Source: Paenibacillus rigui
Lineage (GTDB): Bacteria > Bacillota > Bacilli > Paenibacillales > NBRC-103111
Length of the DNA stretch: 64,000 bases
Direction of reading: 5' to 3'
Assembly (NCBI RefSeq): GCF_002234615.1
Contig: NZ_NMQW01000005.1
Span: 108,293 to 172,292, forward strand
How positions within the stretch are numbered: position 1 is the stretch's first letter; the number at the start of each line of letters is the position of its first letter. A program made the translations under genes and the position numbers. A model generated the notes under the pieces. The model did no database searches, was not told the origin of the DNA, and worked only from the letters and a program-made list of their open reading frames with translations. Of this stretch, positions 54,061 through 62,635 are shown piece after piece.

Positions 54061-55236
54061 CTATGTGTCCATGGAGACGCAATCCCAATTTTCTCTCCTG
54101 TGGCCGATGAGCCAGAACAAGCCTCTGCGCCTTTCTATAACAATACTTTCCTGCATCCCGGCTGCCACTTCCCTGCCATGTACTCTATCGTTCACGCAAG
54201 CCCAATGGAGCCGATAAATAAGATCAGCCTCATCCAAAATCTCTTCCCCGCTACGCAATGCTGTCTTTTGATAAAAATCATCAAAAGAACTGCAATTGGA
54301 AACAAGTTCAATTACATAGCTGCTATTGCAGACTTCTGTTGGAAATTCCAAGGTGTTCACCAGACCTAATGCCCAAAGTAAAACCCAATGAGCCTCATAC
54401 TGCCATGTTATTTGGACGGCTTCTTGCTTCTCTGGCTCCTCTGCATGTAGAAACTCCCTCTCCTGCTCCGTTAATACATCTTCTACACCATATTTGTTCA
54501 GCAGCTTCAAGAAGAACTCCTTGGATGCTTTCAAATCTTCTTCTTGGGCAACATCACAGGCATATTGAATGACAATCAGCAACGCAACCGCTCTCTTTGC
54601 CGCCTCCTCCCGGCTTCTCAACTGAATATTGGATAAAGGAGGCAGTTGAGGCAGCCCTTCGATATAGGGAATCCCCATATGCTGCAGGATGGTTATCGTT
54701 TTCCGCTTTCTTGCTTCCCCTTCAGAAGAATCTATATCCTGGCCCCTTATTTTCTTCGTGCAAGAAACGGGAGTGAATTTCGACGGTCCGGAGGTTCCAT
54801 CAGGAAAAACGATCACTTGCCCGTCTCTGCCGATGAGGGTGCCGTTAGGAATAAAGCCGATGCCGTCCACCTGATTGAGCAGCTTATGGAATAAGTCGAC
54901 GTAATCGTCACCATAATCTTTCCCAGTCTCTATAGCGATCATCGTATTGATTACGGAAATCTGTGTCAAAACCAGCGTCTTGAGGTGTTCATCTTGAAAA
55001 GGCACCTGATCGTACATACGCATCATTCCGGGAATATTTTTGGAGAAATAATCGGGAGCCGTATCTTCGGACTCCACCCGAACGATCATATTATTTTTAC
55101 CAAAAAGCCTCTTCGATTTAATGGTATACTCATTTTTGTTGCGCACGACATGGAATCCGTGATGAAAAATTTGTGTAATAAAGCCATCTATATCATTGAT
55201 ATCATTTCTGGATGCAAATATTGTAAAGAACCTCAA
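54061..55236 (-). CDS. DUF4272-domain protein
   Basis: 391 residues from a TTG start with AGGGGGG 7 bp upstream. The C-terminal half has the DUF4272 pattern: ARKRKTITILQHMGIPYIE, LRSREEAAKRAVAL, WQYEAHWVLLWALGLV and DEADLIYRLHWAC ending in ERRRGLFWLI. The N-terminal half (about 1-170) contains a different, unrecognised domain. Function unknown; some DUF4272 proteins occur near toxin-type loci, but nothing here supports that. 11 bp upstream of its start ends the GNAT gene, so the two are likely co-transcribed. Confidence 0.85.
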   Translation of the reverse strand: MRFFTIFASRNDINDIDGFITQIFHHGFHVVRNKNEYTIKSKRLFGKNNMIVRVESEDTAPDYFSKNIPGMMRMYDQVPFQDEHLKTLVLTQISVINTMIAIETGKDYGDDYVDLFHKLLNQVDGIGFIPNGTLIGRDGQVIVFPDGTSGPSKFTPVSCTKKIRGQDIDSSEGEARKRKTITILQHMGIPYIEGLPQLPPLSNIQLRSREEAAKRAVALLIVIQYACDVAQEEDLKASKEFFLKLLNKYGVEDVLTEQEREFLHAEEPEKQEAVQITWQYEAHWVLLWALGLVNTLEFPTEVCNSSYVIELVSNCSSFDDFYQKTALRSGEEILDEADLIYRLHWACVNDRVHGREVAAGMQESIVIERRRGLFWLIGHRRENWDCVSMDT

Positions 55237-55247
55237 TTTATTCCCCC

Positions 55248-55712
55248 CTATAGTCCTTCGTTTTTACTCTTTAGCGTCAAATGAAGCAATGGAAATGGCC
55301 TGCCTGCAGAGTCTAATTCCGACCGTCCTTCTTGAACAAAGCCGTACCGTTTATAAAATTTGTGTGCCGCTTCATTTTGCTCATTAACATCCACTTCGAG
55401 ATGACTGCCTTTTATTGTCTCTGCATATTGAAGCAGGCTTGTACCTACACCCTGTCCATGATAATTAGGATCGACAAAGAGCATTTCTACCTTAGCTCCC
55501 TCAAGTCCGATAAACCCAATTGGGTTCTCATTTGCATTAAAATAGACCCATACCTCCACTTCCTTCAATGCTCCATTTTGAACGATATTGTGATAAAACT
55601 GAATATCCCTTTCATTCAAAAAAGTATGGGTAAGTTTCACGGCACGGAACCAGATATCAACTAATTGTTGATGATGTTCTTCTTGATATGGACCAATTGA
55701 GTGAATCACCAA
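55248..55712 (-). CDS. GNAT-family N-acetyltransferase
   Basis: 154 residues. The acetyl-CoA loop is VDPNYHGQGVGTSLL (R/QxxGxG/A type), preceded by strand EMLFVD and followed by DVNEQNEAAHKFYKRYGF. Substrate unknown. TTG is the apparent start, with GTG one codon later as an alternative. Confidence 0.88.
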   Translation of the reverse strand: MVIHSIGPYQEEHHQQLVDIWFRAVKLTHTFLNERDIQFYHNIVQNGALKEVEVWVYFNANENPIGFIGLEGAKVEMLFVDPNYHGQGVGTSLLQYAETIKGSHLEVDVNEQNEAAHKFYKRYGFVQEGRSELDSAGRPFPLLHLTLKSKNEGL

Positions 55713-55785
55713 TTATTCAACCCTTTCCTCATAAAATGGACAAGCCATAAAGCATCGGTTTTGAGCTACCGAATGAAACGTCTGC

Positions 55786-56061
55786 TCATTCAAGAATCAA
55801 TGAGACCCAAATGATTGCTGCCCAAAACGTAGGGACTGATACAAGTCCAACTAGGATCGAGATCCACATCATTCGACTTTTCATGTAATGTTTTATTGAC
55901 TCTATTAAAGAGTATTTAACTTGTTTTTTATCGTGCATTTTTAAACAATAGGTAAGAAAAGTCTTTGCGTACAACTCATCTTGATCCTGAAGCTTTGTCC
56001 AAATCTCACTATGTATTAGTTGGATATTTGCAACTTGTTCACTATCCTTGAGTAGTGCCAT
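55786..56061 (-). CDS. Small membrane protein of unknown function
   Basis: 91 residues. The first 60 are charged and helical, and the last 30 contain two short hydrophobic segments (MMWISILVGLVSVPTFWAAIIWVSL) that may form one hairpin or a single span. RBS GGAGG is well placed before the ATG. I do not recognise a family. It may share a transcript with the GNAT and DUF4272 genes (73-bp gap). Confidence 0.65.
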   Translation of the reverse strand: MALLKDSEQVANIQLIHSEIWTKLQDQDELYAKTFLTYCLKMHDKKQVKYSLIESIKHYMKSRMMWISILVGLVSVPTFWAAIIWVSLILE

Positions 56062-56139
56062 AATCCCTGCCTCCCCTTACATTAGACGAACCAATTATAC
56101 AAAAGTTCCCATGTCATGAGAACTTTTTCATTTTGCAAC

Positions 56140-56159
56140 ACTGACACACTGCTGTCAGT
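56140..56159. promoter_or_regulatory. Inverted-repeat operator upstream of the DHA2 pump
   Basis: ACTGACA (56140-56146) and TGTCAGT (56153-56159) form a perfect 7-bp inverted repeat with a 6-bp spacer, overlapping the -35 region; a TATAAT -10 lies at 56170-56175. This is the usual layout for TetR/MarR control of drug pumps, but no such regulator gene is adjacent. Confidence 0.6.
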
Positions 56160-56214
56160 TATCCCCCTCTATAATAAGTCTATAAACAAGAGATAAATTT
56201 GGAGGAAACTACAC

Positions 56215-57747
56215 ATGCACAAAGCTCAACAAAAAACAGGATTCGTCATCGCAGGGCTGCTGCTGGCGCTGCTCATGGCATCCATGGATAACACGATCAT
56301 GGCTACAGCCATGGGGACCATTATCGGCGAGCTGGGAGGGCTGGATAAATTTATATGGGTTACCTCAGCCTACATGGTAGCGGAAATGGCGGGGATGCCT
56401 ATCTTCGGCAAGCTGTCCGATATGTACGGACGCAAGCGCTTCTTCGTCTTCGGGATCGTGCTCTTTATGTTCGGCTCGATCCTATGCGGTACCGCCCACT
56501 CCATTGTTCAGCTGAGCCTGTACCGGGCGATTCAAGGCATCGGAGCCGGGGCGCTGGTCCCGATCACATTTACCATTATGTTCGATGCGGTTGAACCGAA
56601 GGACAGAGGCAAGCTTGGCGGGTTGTTCGGAGCCGTCTTCGGGATGTCCAGCATTTTCGGTCCTCTGCTCGGGGCTTACATTACCGATCACATCCATTGG
56701 GCATGGATCTTTTATATCAACCTGCCGCTCGGTATGCTTTCGCTTGCCTTCATCGCCTTCTTTTACAAGGAGTCACTGGAGCATGCCAAACAACGCATCG
56801 ATTGGTGGGGGGCCATCTCACTTGTCGGAGCCGTCGTCTGCTTCATGTTCGCCATGGAGCTGGGGGGTAAACAATACGCCTGGGGTTCGCTGCCGATTCT
56901 TAGCATGTTCGCAGGTTTCGTCGTGTTCGCCCTGCTGTTTCTCATGGTGGAAAAGCGTGCGGAGGAACCGATTATTTCGTTCTCCCTGTTTCAAACCCGT
57001 TTGTTCGCTACCAGCAATGCATTGGCGTTCTTGAGCGGTGCCGCCTTCATTACGGCCTCCGTCTACATTCCGATATTTATCCAAGGCGTGCTTGGAGGTA
57101 GTGCCACCAATGCCGGGATGGTGCTGCTCCCTATGATGCTCGCCTCTGTCGTGACCGCGACGGTCGGAGGTTCTCTGATGACGAGGCTGCCTTACCGGAT
57201 GATCATGATCTCAACCTTGGTTCTTCTTGTCGGTGGGTTGGCTCTGTTGACGACCTTAACACCGCATTCGTCGCGTCTCATCGTCACCATGTATATGATC
57301 CTGATTGGCCTCGGCATCGGTGCATCCTTCTCGGTACTGAGCAATGCCGCCATCCACGGCATTCCGATGCGCCAACGGGGAGCAGCGAATTCCACACTGT
57401 CGTTCCTGAGATCGCTTGGCATGACGCTCGGCATCACCATCTTCGGCATCATCCAGAGCCATTCGCTGACAAGCAAGCTGAGCGCTGCCTTCTCCGGAAA
57501 AGAAATGGCGGCCATACCCGCCGGCCTGAATTTTAGCGATCCGCATGCGCTGATGGATCCCTCTGCCCGCTCTTCCATTCCGGAGCAGGCTCTGGGTCCG
57601 ATTACGGAGGGCCTCTCCTCCTCCATTGTGTTCACCTTCGCCTTTGGCCTCATTCCGGCTGTTCTCGCCTTGGGTGCCGCGTTTCTGATGGGAAAGGAAA
57701 AGCTGGATCCTGCCGCCGAAGCGGAGCAGCACGCCGCCGCTCATTAA
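56215..57747 (+). CDS. DHA2-family (EmrB/QacA) MFS multidrug exporter
   Basis: 510 residues with 14 predicted spans. Motif D1 is LLMASMDNTIMATAM near residue 17, motif A GKLSDMYGRKRFF, and motif C GAVFGMSSIFGPLLGAYI with the antiporter glycine/proline pattern. A drug:proton antiporter. RBS GGAGG. The promoter carries an inverted-repeat operator. Downstream, the transcript would run into a terminator now interrupted by a palindromic element. Confidence 0.94.
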   Translation: MHKAQQKTGFVIAGLLLALLMASMDNTIMATAMGTIIGELGGLDKFIWVTSAYMVAEMAGMPIFGKLSDMYGRKRFFVFGIVLFMFGSILCGTAHSIVQLSLYRAIQGIGAGALVPITFTIMFDAVEPKDRGKLGGLFGAVFGMSSIFGPLLGAYITDHIHWAWIFYINLPLGMLSLAFIAFFYKESLEHAKQRIDWWGAISLVGAVVCFMFAMELGGKQYAWGSLPILSMFAGFVVFALLFLMVEKRAEEPIISFSLFQTRLFATSNALAFLSGAAFITASVYIPIFIQGVLGGSATNAGMVLLPMMLASVVTATVGGSLMTRLPYRMIMISTLVLLVGGLALLTTLTPHSSRLIVTMYMILIGLGIGASFSVLSNAAIHGIPMRQRGAANSTLSFLRSLGMTLGITIFGIIQSHSLTSKLSAAFSGKEMAAIPAGLNFSDPHALMDPSARSSIPEQALGPITEGLSSSIVFTFAFGLIPAVLALGAAFLMGKEKLDPAAEAEQHAAAH

Positions 57748-57755
57748 TCGCGGAG

Positions 57756-57986
57756 CAGCACAAAAAAAACCCTGCATACCTGGAGGCCACTGAAAAAGCT
57801 ACGGCTGCATGGACGGATCGTTCTTCCGACCGCTGTTGTCCCCGAATTTCCTCAATTTCAACCCGCTTATAGCGGTCAAAATCCGGGGGCAAAGGCGAAC
57901 GCTTACGCTTCTACAGAACGATTCCGTCCACTCCGCCCGTTTTTCAGTGGCCTCGCATACCTGCGGGGCTGTTTTTTGTGCTGCTT
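57756..57986. terminator. Terminator split by the palindromic element
   Basis: Outside the insertion, AGCAGCACAAAAAA on the left pairs with TTTTTTGTGCTGCT on the right, and CCCTGCA with TGCGGGG. Without the element and one copy of the 9-bp duplication these would make a classic bidirectional terminator between the convergent pump gene and the gene at 58012. The element lies in its loop, so the stem may still form. Confidence 0.75.
57774..57963. mobile_element. Palindromic MITE-like element, copy 3, with 9-bp target duplication
   Basis: The element itself is 57783-57954 (172 bp), bounded by GAGGCCACTGAAAAA and its exact complement; an inner pair GGACGGATCGTTCT / AGAACGATTCCGTCC and a central CCGCTTATAGCGG hairpin complete the fold. 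The direct repeat GCATACCTG flanks it on both sides (57774-57782 and 57955-57963), showing that it arrived by transposition. It codes for no transposase. Confidence 0.93.
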
Positions 57987-58011
57987 CATGTTAACCAAGT
58001 TGTGCCGAAAG

Positions 58012-58341
58012 CTAGAAGTTGCGCTTGCAAAAGCGCCGGATACATTCGTAGGCCAGCCAAATGGCTGCATCATTCGTCATTTTCAGCTGCAATGTATGCT
58101 CATTATCTACCGCCTGCTTTAAATGCTCGTCAAGCGTCTCCCGCAAATCGCCTTGAATTGTTTTGAGCGATTGAATATAGGGAATATAGTCATCCAGAAA
58201 TACATCTACATTGTCCAATGTTCTGTTCACCACTGAATCGGCCTCATGCTCGGTAATACAGTACGTTTCCTTCAACAAATCCTTTACGCCATTCAGGACG
58301 TCACCATACTCAGCTTCCGTTACAAGGTCATTTAACGTCAT
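58012..58341 (-). CDS. Hypothetical protein
   Basis: 109 residues, acidic and helical, no signal peptide or membrane span. RBS GGGGGAAGG supports translation. No recognised domain. The sequence alternates charged and hydrophobic residues (VTEAEYGDVLNGVKDLL, SLKTIQGDLRETLDEHL), as in small regulatory or structural helical proteins. Convergent with the pump gene. Confidence 0.65.
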   Translation of the reverse strand: MTLNDLVTEAEYGDVLNGVKDLLKETYCITEHEADSVVNRTLDNVDVFLDDYIPYIQSLKTIQGDLRETLDEHLKQAVDNEHTLQLKMTNDAAIWLAYECIRRFCKRNF

Positions 58342-58530
58342 GGCCTTCCCCCCACTGCGAAAGTGATATGAAACGGAGCATTCAACACATCACAATACGG
58401 TCATACCAACAGCTTATTTTCCTCCATCATATCAAAAAGGGTGACGAAACAGTTCTATTTTATTGTGAAAAAATAGCACTGTATTGTTATAATGGAATAA
58501 ACAGGCTTGGAAAGGAAAGGGGCTGTTACC

Positions 58531-59388
58531 GTGCCGTCCTTGTTCAATGCATTAAGGCAAAATGAAGCGTTGAATTACCGATTCCGTAATCTGACGACAG
58601 AAGATTATCCCGGCTTTTACCACTATCACCGGGGGATTGAAATCCTCATCGTACACCGGGGCACAGGCCACCTTGTTTTAAACCGCAGAATGCATTCGAT
58701 TGCATCGGGCAGCATTCTTTTTTTTCAGCCGTACCAGCTGCACCGTCTTCATTTTGATGTGAATGAGCAATCCCCGTATGAGCGAACGATTATCACGTTC
58801 GAGCCATCCTCATTCGAGCCTTTTTTCCGAATGTTCCCAACGGTCCATCGATTTTTTGAGCATATGTGGAAAGAGGATCTCGCCAGCCAAATGTTTCAGA
58901 TGGGCACACAAACGGTCTTTATTGACGCTGTACTTGAACGCTTCCATGACTATCTTACGGAGAGAGATGAGGAGGAGCAGCTGGAAAGCGCAGCGCTCAT
59001 GATCATTCAAATCGTTGATTATATCCAATCGTTAAACGTGGCCGGGCTCCCCCAAGGCTCCCCCCGGACGGAACGCCATGCCGAGAAAATTATGCAGTGG
59101 ATTGAAAAGCACTATACCGAGCCCTTCGATCTGGATGAGCTGGCCAAAGAGCTCCATCTGTCACGACACCATGTCTCCCACCTATTCCGTAGAGAAACAG
59201 GGGGGACCATTACCGACTATCTGATTGCACGAAGAATCCGGCAGGCCTGCTGGCTGCTAAGAGTTGAGCCGCTTTCCATTGAACAAATTGGTGCAAAGGT
59301 CGGCATCCCCCATTTCGCCTACTTCTGCCGTTTATTCAAGAAAATAACCGGCGTCACGCCCAAACAATACAGAAGCAGCTCCCGGTAA
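58531..59388 (+). CDS. AraC-family transcriptional regulator
   Basis: 285 residues from a GTG start (GGAAAGGGG about 9 bp upstream); a TTG eight codons earlier lacks an RBS. The N-terminal half is a cupin sensor (FYHYHRGIEILIVHRG); the C-terminal 100 residues have two helix-turn-helix motifs (LDELAKELHLSRHHVSHLFR and IGAKVGIPHFAYFCRLFKK). Such regulators respond to sugars. It is convergent with the uronate operon and may control it or other sugar genes. Confidence 0.93.
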   Translation: MPSLFNALRQNEALNYRFRNLTTEDYPGFYHYHRGIEILIVHRGTGHLVLNRRMHSIASGSILFFQPYQLHRLHFDVNEQSPYERTIITFEPSSFEPFFRMFPTVHRFFEHMWKEDLASQMFQMGTQTVFIDAVLERFHDYLTERDEEEQLESAALMIIQIVDYIQSLNVAGLPQGSPRTERHAEKIMQWIEKHYTEPFDLDELAKELHLSRHHVSHLFRRETGGTITDYLIARRIRQACWLLRVEPLSIEQIGAKVGIPHFAYFCRLFKKITGVTPKQYRSSSR

Positions 59389-59402
59389 CCTGGAGCTGCT
59401 TC
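59372..59402. terminator. Bidirectional hairpin between AraC and oxidoreductase genes
   Basis: GAAGCAGCTCC (59372-59382) pairs perfectly with GGAGCTGCTTC (59392-59402). The left arm overlaps the 3' end of the AraC gene. On the minus strand TGTATTGTTTG follows. Confidence 0.8.
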
Positions 59403-59422
59403 ACAGCAATACAAAACAACAG

Positions 59423-60508
59423 TTACACGTCCGCCCACGGCTGACGAACCGACCGTACGGTCTCTCCCGAACGGATCGCCTGCTCGATCAGCAGGCCAAG
59501 GTAGTGGTCCTGCGAAGCGTCAGGCAGGCCATAAAACTCCGGTCCGCCAGCAGCATATGCCGCCATCTTCTGCAAGCAGGCGGCAATAGCGATCTCATCG
59601 TCATATAACCTTCCGGGTACGAACGGATTGTCATAAACCCATCGTTCCCCCGCCATGATGCCTCTGAGAAAATGTCCCTCCTGATTCTCATATTCGCCTT
59701 TGTTAATCCGCTTCAATTCCGAATGAACCGGAGTGCAATCCGGCAGCTGAAGGCTGATCCGGTTGTCGAAAATTTCACCGCGTTCCCCTCTCACGGACAA
59801 ATGATTCGAACGCGTCCAGGAGCGGTGCTGATCTTTGGTAAAATCGTAGATGCCAAGCTGTCCGCCGAAATCCAGCCAGGCGATATCCCGCTGCAGCGGA
59901 ATCAACCGGTCCTCCGTCGGCGGGCCGCTCCGGTTAGGTCCCGCAGCCCACTGCGCTTCAAAGCGCATGCCCCGGATGGATACATCCTCGAAGCGCAGAC
60001 CAAGCATCCGCCGAATCAGGCTGACGGCATGATACGTTTGCGAGATCGAAACGGTGGCCTCGGTCACACGTCCTAGCTGCCCTGAGCGGATCACTTCCAG
60101 CCGGGCGGCCTGAATCGGATGATATTGGTATTGCTCCGCGACTTGAATCCGTGCCCCCTGCAGGGTCAGCTTGTCATGCAGCATCAGCAAGCCGTCCAGG
60201 TCCGCAGCCGGAGGGGTTTCGGCCAGTACCGGAATGCCCCGTTCCGCCAGCTGCAGCATATATTCCGCAGCTGCGGAAACGTTGACGGACAATACGACAA
60301 AATCAGGCTGCTCGTTGGCCAGGAGCTCATCCAGACTCCTGTAGCAGGCCGTACCCCACTGTTCTTCCATGGCCCGGCCCTTGGCCTCGTCCCTTACTAC
60401 CATCCCGCTTACGCGGAAATGCCCGGGAAGCGCTTGAGCAATGCGAAGGAAATATTGCGCGCGGTATCCGCCGCCGCCAATGATGCTGAATGTTGCAGGC
60501 TTTTTCAT
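59423..60508 (-). CDS. Gfo/Idh/MocA-family oxidoreductase, second copy
   Basis: 361 residues from the ATG at 60508, which places the nucleotide motif FSIIGGGGYRAQYF at the N-terminus; the frame extends 19 codons to a GTG with no good RBS. The catalytic EKP-type motif is altered to AETPPAADLD (Glu-Thr-Pro), so the usual lysine is missing. NAD(P)-dependent sugar dehydrogenases of this family oxidise or epimerise sugars and inositols. It follows the other family member by 53 bp in the uronate operon. The missing Lys may mean a different chemistry or loss of activity. Confidence 0.85.
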   Translation of the reverse strand: MKKPATFSIIGGGGYRAQYFLRIAQALPGHFRVSGMVVRDEAKGRAMEEQWGTACYRSLDELLANEQPDFVVLSVNVSAAAEYMLQLAERGIPVLAETPPAADLDGLLMLHDKLTLQGARIQVAEQYQYHPIQAARLEVIRSGQLGRVTEATVSISQTYHAVSLIRRMLGLRFEDVSIRGMRFEAQWAAGPNRSGPPTEDRLIPLQRDIAWLDFGGQLGIYDFTKDQHRSWTRSNHLSVRGERGEIFDNRISLQLPDCTPVHSELKRINKGEYENQEGHFLRGIMAGERWVYDNPFVPGRLYDDEIAIAACLQKMAAYAAGGPEFYGLPDASQDHYLGLLIEQAIRSGETVRSVRQPWADV

Positions 60509-60561
60509 TCCACGTACCGCCCTTCCGCTTTTCGCTGCTGTTCTTGTTGCTCCACAAGCAT

Positions 60562-61722
60562 TCACTTCTTGTAGTCGCTTCCTAATGTAATTTCATTATT
60601 TGCAAAGCCGATTAAAGAGTTTTTCTTCTCATAAAAGCGCGGAGCGTTCGCCAAAATACCTTCCGTTGTGTAGAAAGGGCTATCCGGCTGCAGAGGCAGC
60701 TTAACTGAGACGCCCGTTGTTGAGGCCTGATAGATTGCGGTAATGAGCTCCAATGTTTTCCTGCCTTCATGGCCATCCACCAAAATATCCTGATGCCCGT
60801 TCTCGATGGCTTTCAGCACATCGTCAATTTGACCGGCATGCTCGGTATACTCGAGTCCAGGAAGCGATGTATAATAAGCTTCCAGCTCCGCCTCCAGCGA
60901 CTCATTACGGATCGGGAAGCCGTTCTCCCTGGATACGGAGGCGTACACTTTCCACGGGGCGGACACTCTCGCTTTTTCTGTCTGAAAGATGAGCTGCTGT
61001 TCTTGCCCGTGATGAACGACTGAGCTTGTAATTTGAGCCAAAGCGCCGTTAGGATAAGATAATATCGCGATGGATAAGTCCTCGACCTCCGCATTGTCAT
61101 GGGAGATGTTCGTCATGACGGCCTGGATTTGATCCGGCATGCCCATCATCCATTGGAACATATCGATGTGATGAACGGCATGGTTCAGCGTGCAGCCGCC
61201 GCCTTCTTTTTCCCAGGTGCCTCTCCACCATAGATCGTAATACACATACCCTCTCCACCAGAACGATTCGACCTGTGCATGAACCACCTTGCCGAGGAGG
61301 TTGGATTCGAGTACCTTCTTCAGCCTCATCGTAGGGTCGCGGAAACGGTTCTGGCTGATGACCGATAAGATGCGTCCCGATTGCCTCGCGGCTTCCAGCA
61401 TGCGGTCGCACTCCTCAAGCGAGGAAGCCATCGGCTTCTCCACCAGCACATGCTTGCCCGCCAGCAAAAAGGCAATAGCCATTTCGGCATGCATGTAAGG
61501 CGGTGTACAGATAGAAACCAGTTCGATTTCAGGATCGTCAAGCAATATTTTGTAATCGCTCACAATCTTGCAGTTCAATTGAAACTTTTCCTGTAGCTCC
61601 TCGCATTTGTCCGGATAAATATCAGATAATGCAACAACCTGGCAGCGTTCCCCAAATGAACGATAAGCTTGCAGGTGAGACTCGGAAATTTTCCCTGTAC
61701 CGATTACGGCTGCTCGAATCAT
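60562..61722 (-). CDS. Gfo/Idh/MocA-family oxidoreductase, first copy
   Basis: 386 residues with the NAD(P) motif AVIGTGKISESHL at the N-terminus and the intact catalytic motif VEKPMASS at about 93-100. GGGCTLNHAVHHIDMFQWM is the C-terminal domain's substrate-site helix. RBS GGGAGC. Encoded 64 bp after uxuB, it may feed a hexuronate or a related sugar acid into the pathway. Confidence 0.93.
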   Translation of the reverse strand: MIRAAVIGTGKISESHLQAYRSFGERCQVVALSDIYPDKCEELQEKFQLNCKIVSDYKILLDDPEIELVSICTPPYMHAEMAIAFLLAGKHVLVEKPMASSLEECDRMLEAARQSGRILSVISQNRFRDPTMRLKKVLESNLLGKVVHAQVESFWWRGYVYYDLWWRGTWEKEGGGCTLNHAVHHIDMFQWMMGMPDQIQAVMTNISHDNAEVEDLSIAILSYPNGALAQITSSVVHHGQEQQLIFQTEKARVSAPWKVYASVSRENGFPIRNESLEAELEAYYTSLPGLEYTEHAGQIDDVLKAIENGHQDILVDGHEGRKTLELITAIYQASTTGVSVKLPLQPDSPFYTTEGILANAPRFYEKKNSLIGFANNEITLGSDYKK

Positions 61723-61786
61723 GTCATCAGCTCCCTAACTTGGTCTGGTCACACTTGTATACAAGACAAACAAATTTATTATACCT

Positions 61787-62635
61787 TTATACGCCCGAGT
61801 ACGCCATGAAGCCGCCGTCGACCGGAACCGTAATGCCAGTCACGAAGCCTGATAAGTTCTCGTCGGCCAGCCATAGCAGCGTACCAAGAAGATCGCTAGG
61901 TTTGCCGAAGCGGCGCATAGGGGTATGGGTTAATATTTTGTTGGAACGTTCCGTTAACGAGCCGTCTTCATTCGTCAACAGCCTTCTGTTCTGCTCTGTC
62001 AAAAAGAAGCCGGGGGCAATCGCATTGACCCGGATGCCCGCGTCTGCCATATGCACCGCAAGCCATTGCGTGAAATTCTCAATAGCCGCTTTCGCAGCGC
62101 TGTAGGCGGGCACCTTGGTCATCGGACTCGGAGCGCTCATGGAGGACATGTTGATGACTACCGCCCCTGGCCTCTGAATCATCCCCTTGGAGAACACCTG
62201 CGTAGGAATCAGCGTGCCCAAGAAATTCAAATTGAACACATAACCGAAGCCTTCCTCGGTGAGGTCGTAAAACGTCTTGATCTCCTTGTTGTCGAGATCC
62301 TCGAGCCGGAACGTCTCGTTCGTCGTGCTTCCCTGAGGATGGTTCCCGCCTGCCCCGTTGATCAGAATATCGCAGATGCCAAGCTGCTCCGTCACTTCCT
62401 TCTCGGCGGCCTTCACGCTCTGTGCATCCAGAACGTTGCAGGCTACGGCGATAGCGGTGCCTCCGGCCTCGTTAATTTCGCGGGCCACCTGCTCGCCCTT
62501 CTCGGCCGTCCGGTTCAGAATCGCCACCTTGACGCCGTGTCTGCCCAATTCCTTGGCCATCGCCGAGCAGAGAACCCCGCTTCCGCCGGTGATCACAGCT
62601 ACCTTTCCTTTTAAATTGTCGTTAAGAGTAATCAT
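61787..62635 (-). CDS. uxuB: SDR-type D-mannonate oxidoreductase
   Basis: 282 residues from an ATG with AGGAGG 7 bp upstream, overlapping the uxuA stop (ATGA). Motifs: TGGSGVL at the nucleotide site, NGAGGNHP, Ser in INMSSMSA and YSAAK. The GGNHP insertion and the length match the Bacillus-type (YjmF) fructuronate/mannonate reductase rather than the long-chain E. coli UxuB. It interconverts D-fructuronate and D-mannonate with NAD(H). Confidence 0.92.
   Translation of the reverse strand: MITLNDNLKGKVAVITGGSGVLCSAMAKELGRHGVKVAILNRTAEKGEQVAREINEAGGTAIAVACNVLDAQSVKAAEKEVTEQLGICDILINGAGGNHPQGSTTNETFRLEDLDNKEIKTFYDLTEEGFGYVFNLNFLGTLIPTQVFSKGMIQRPGAVVINMSSMSAPSPMTKVPAYSAAKAAIENFTQWLAVHMADAGIRVNAIAPGFFLTEQNRRLLTNEDGSLTERSNKILTHTPMRRFGKPSDLLGTLLWLADENLSGFVTGITVPVDGGFMAYSGV

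Noticed and set aside
57809..57994. Short frames inside the palindromic elements (also 34317-34607 and 30521-30715) as small proteins
   Set aside because: They read through repeat sequence in different frames in each copy and lack ribosome binding sites.
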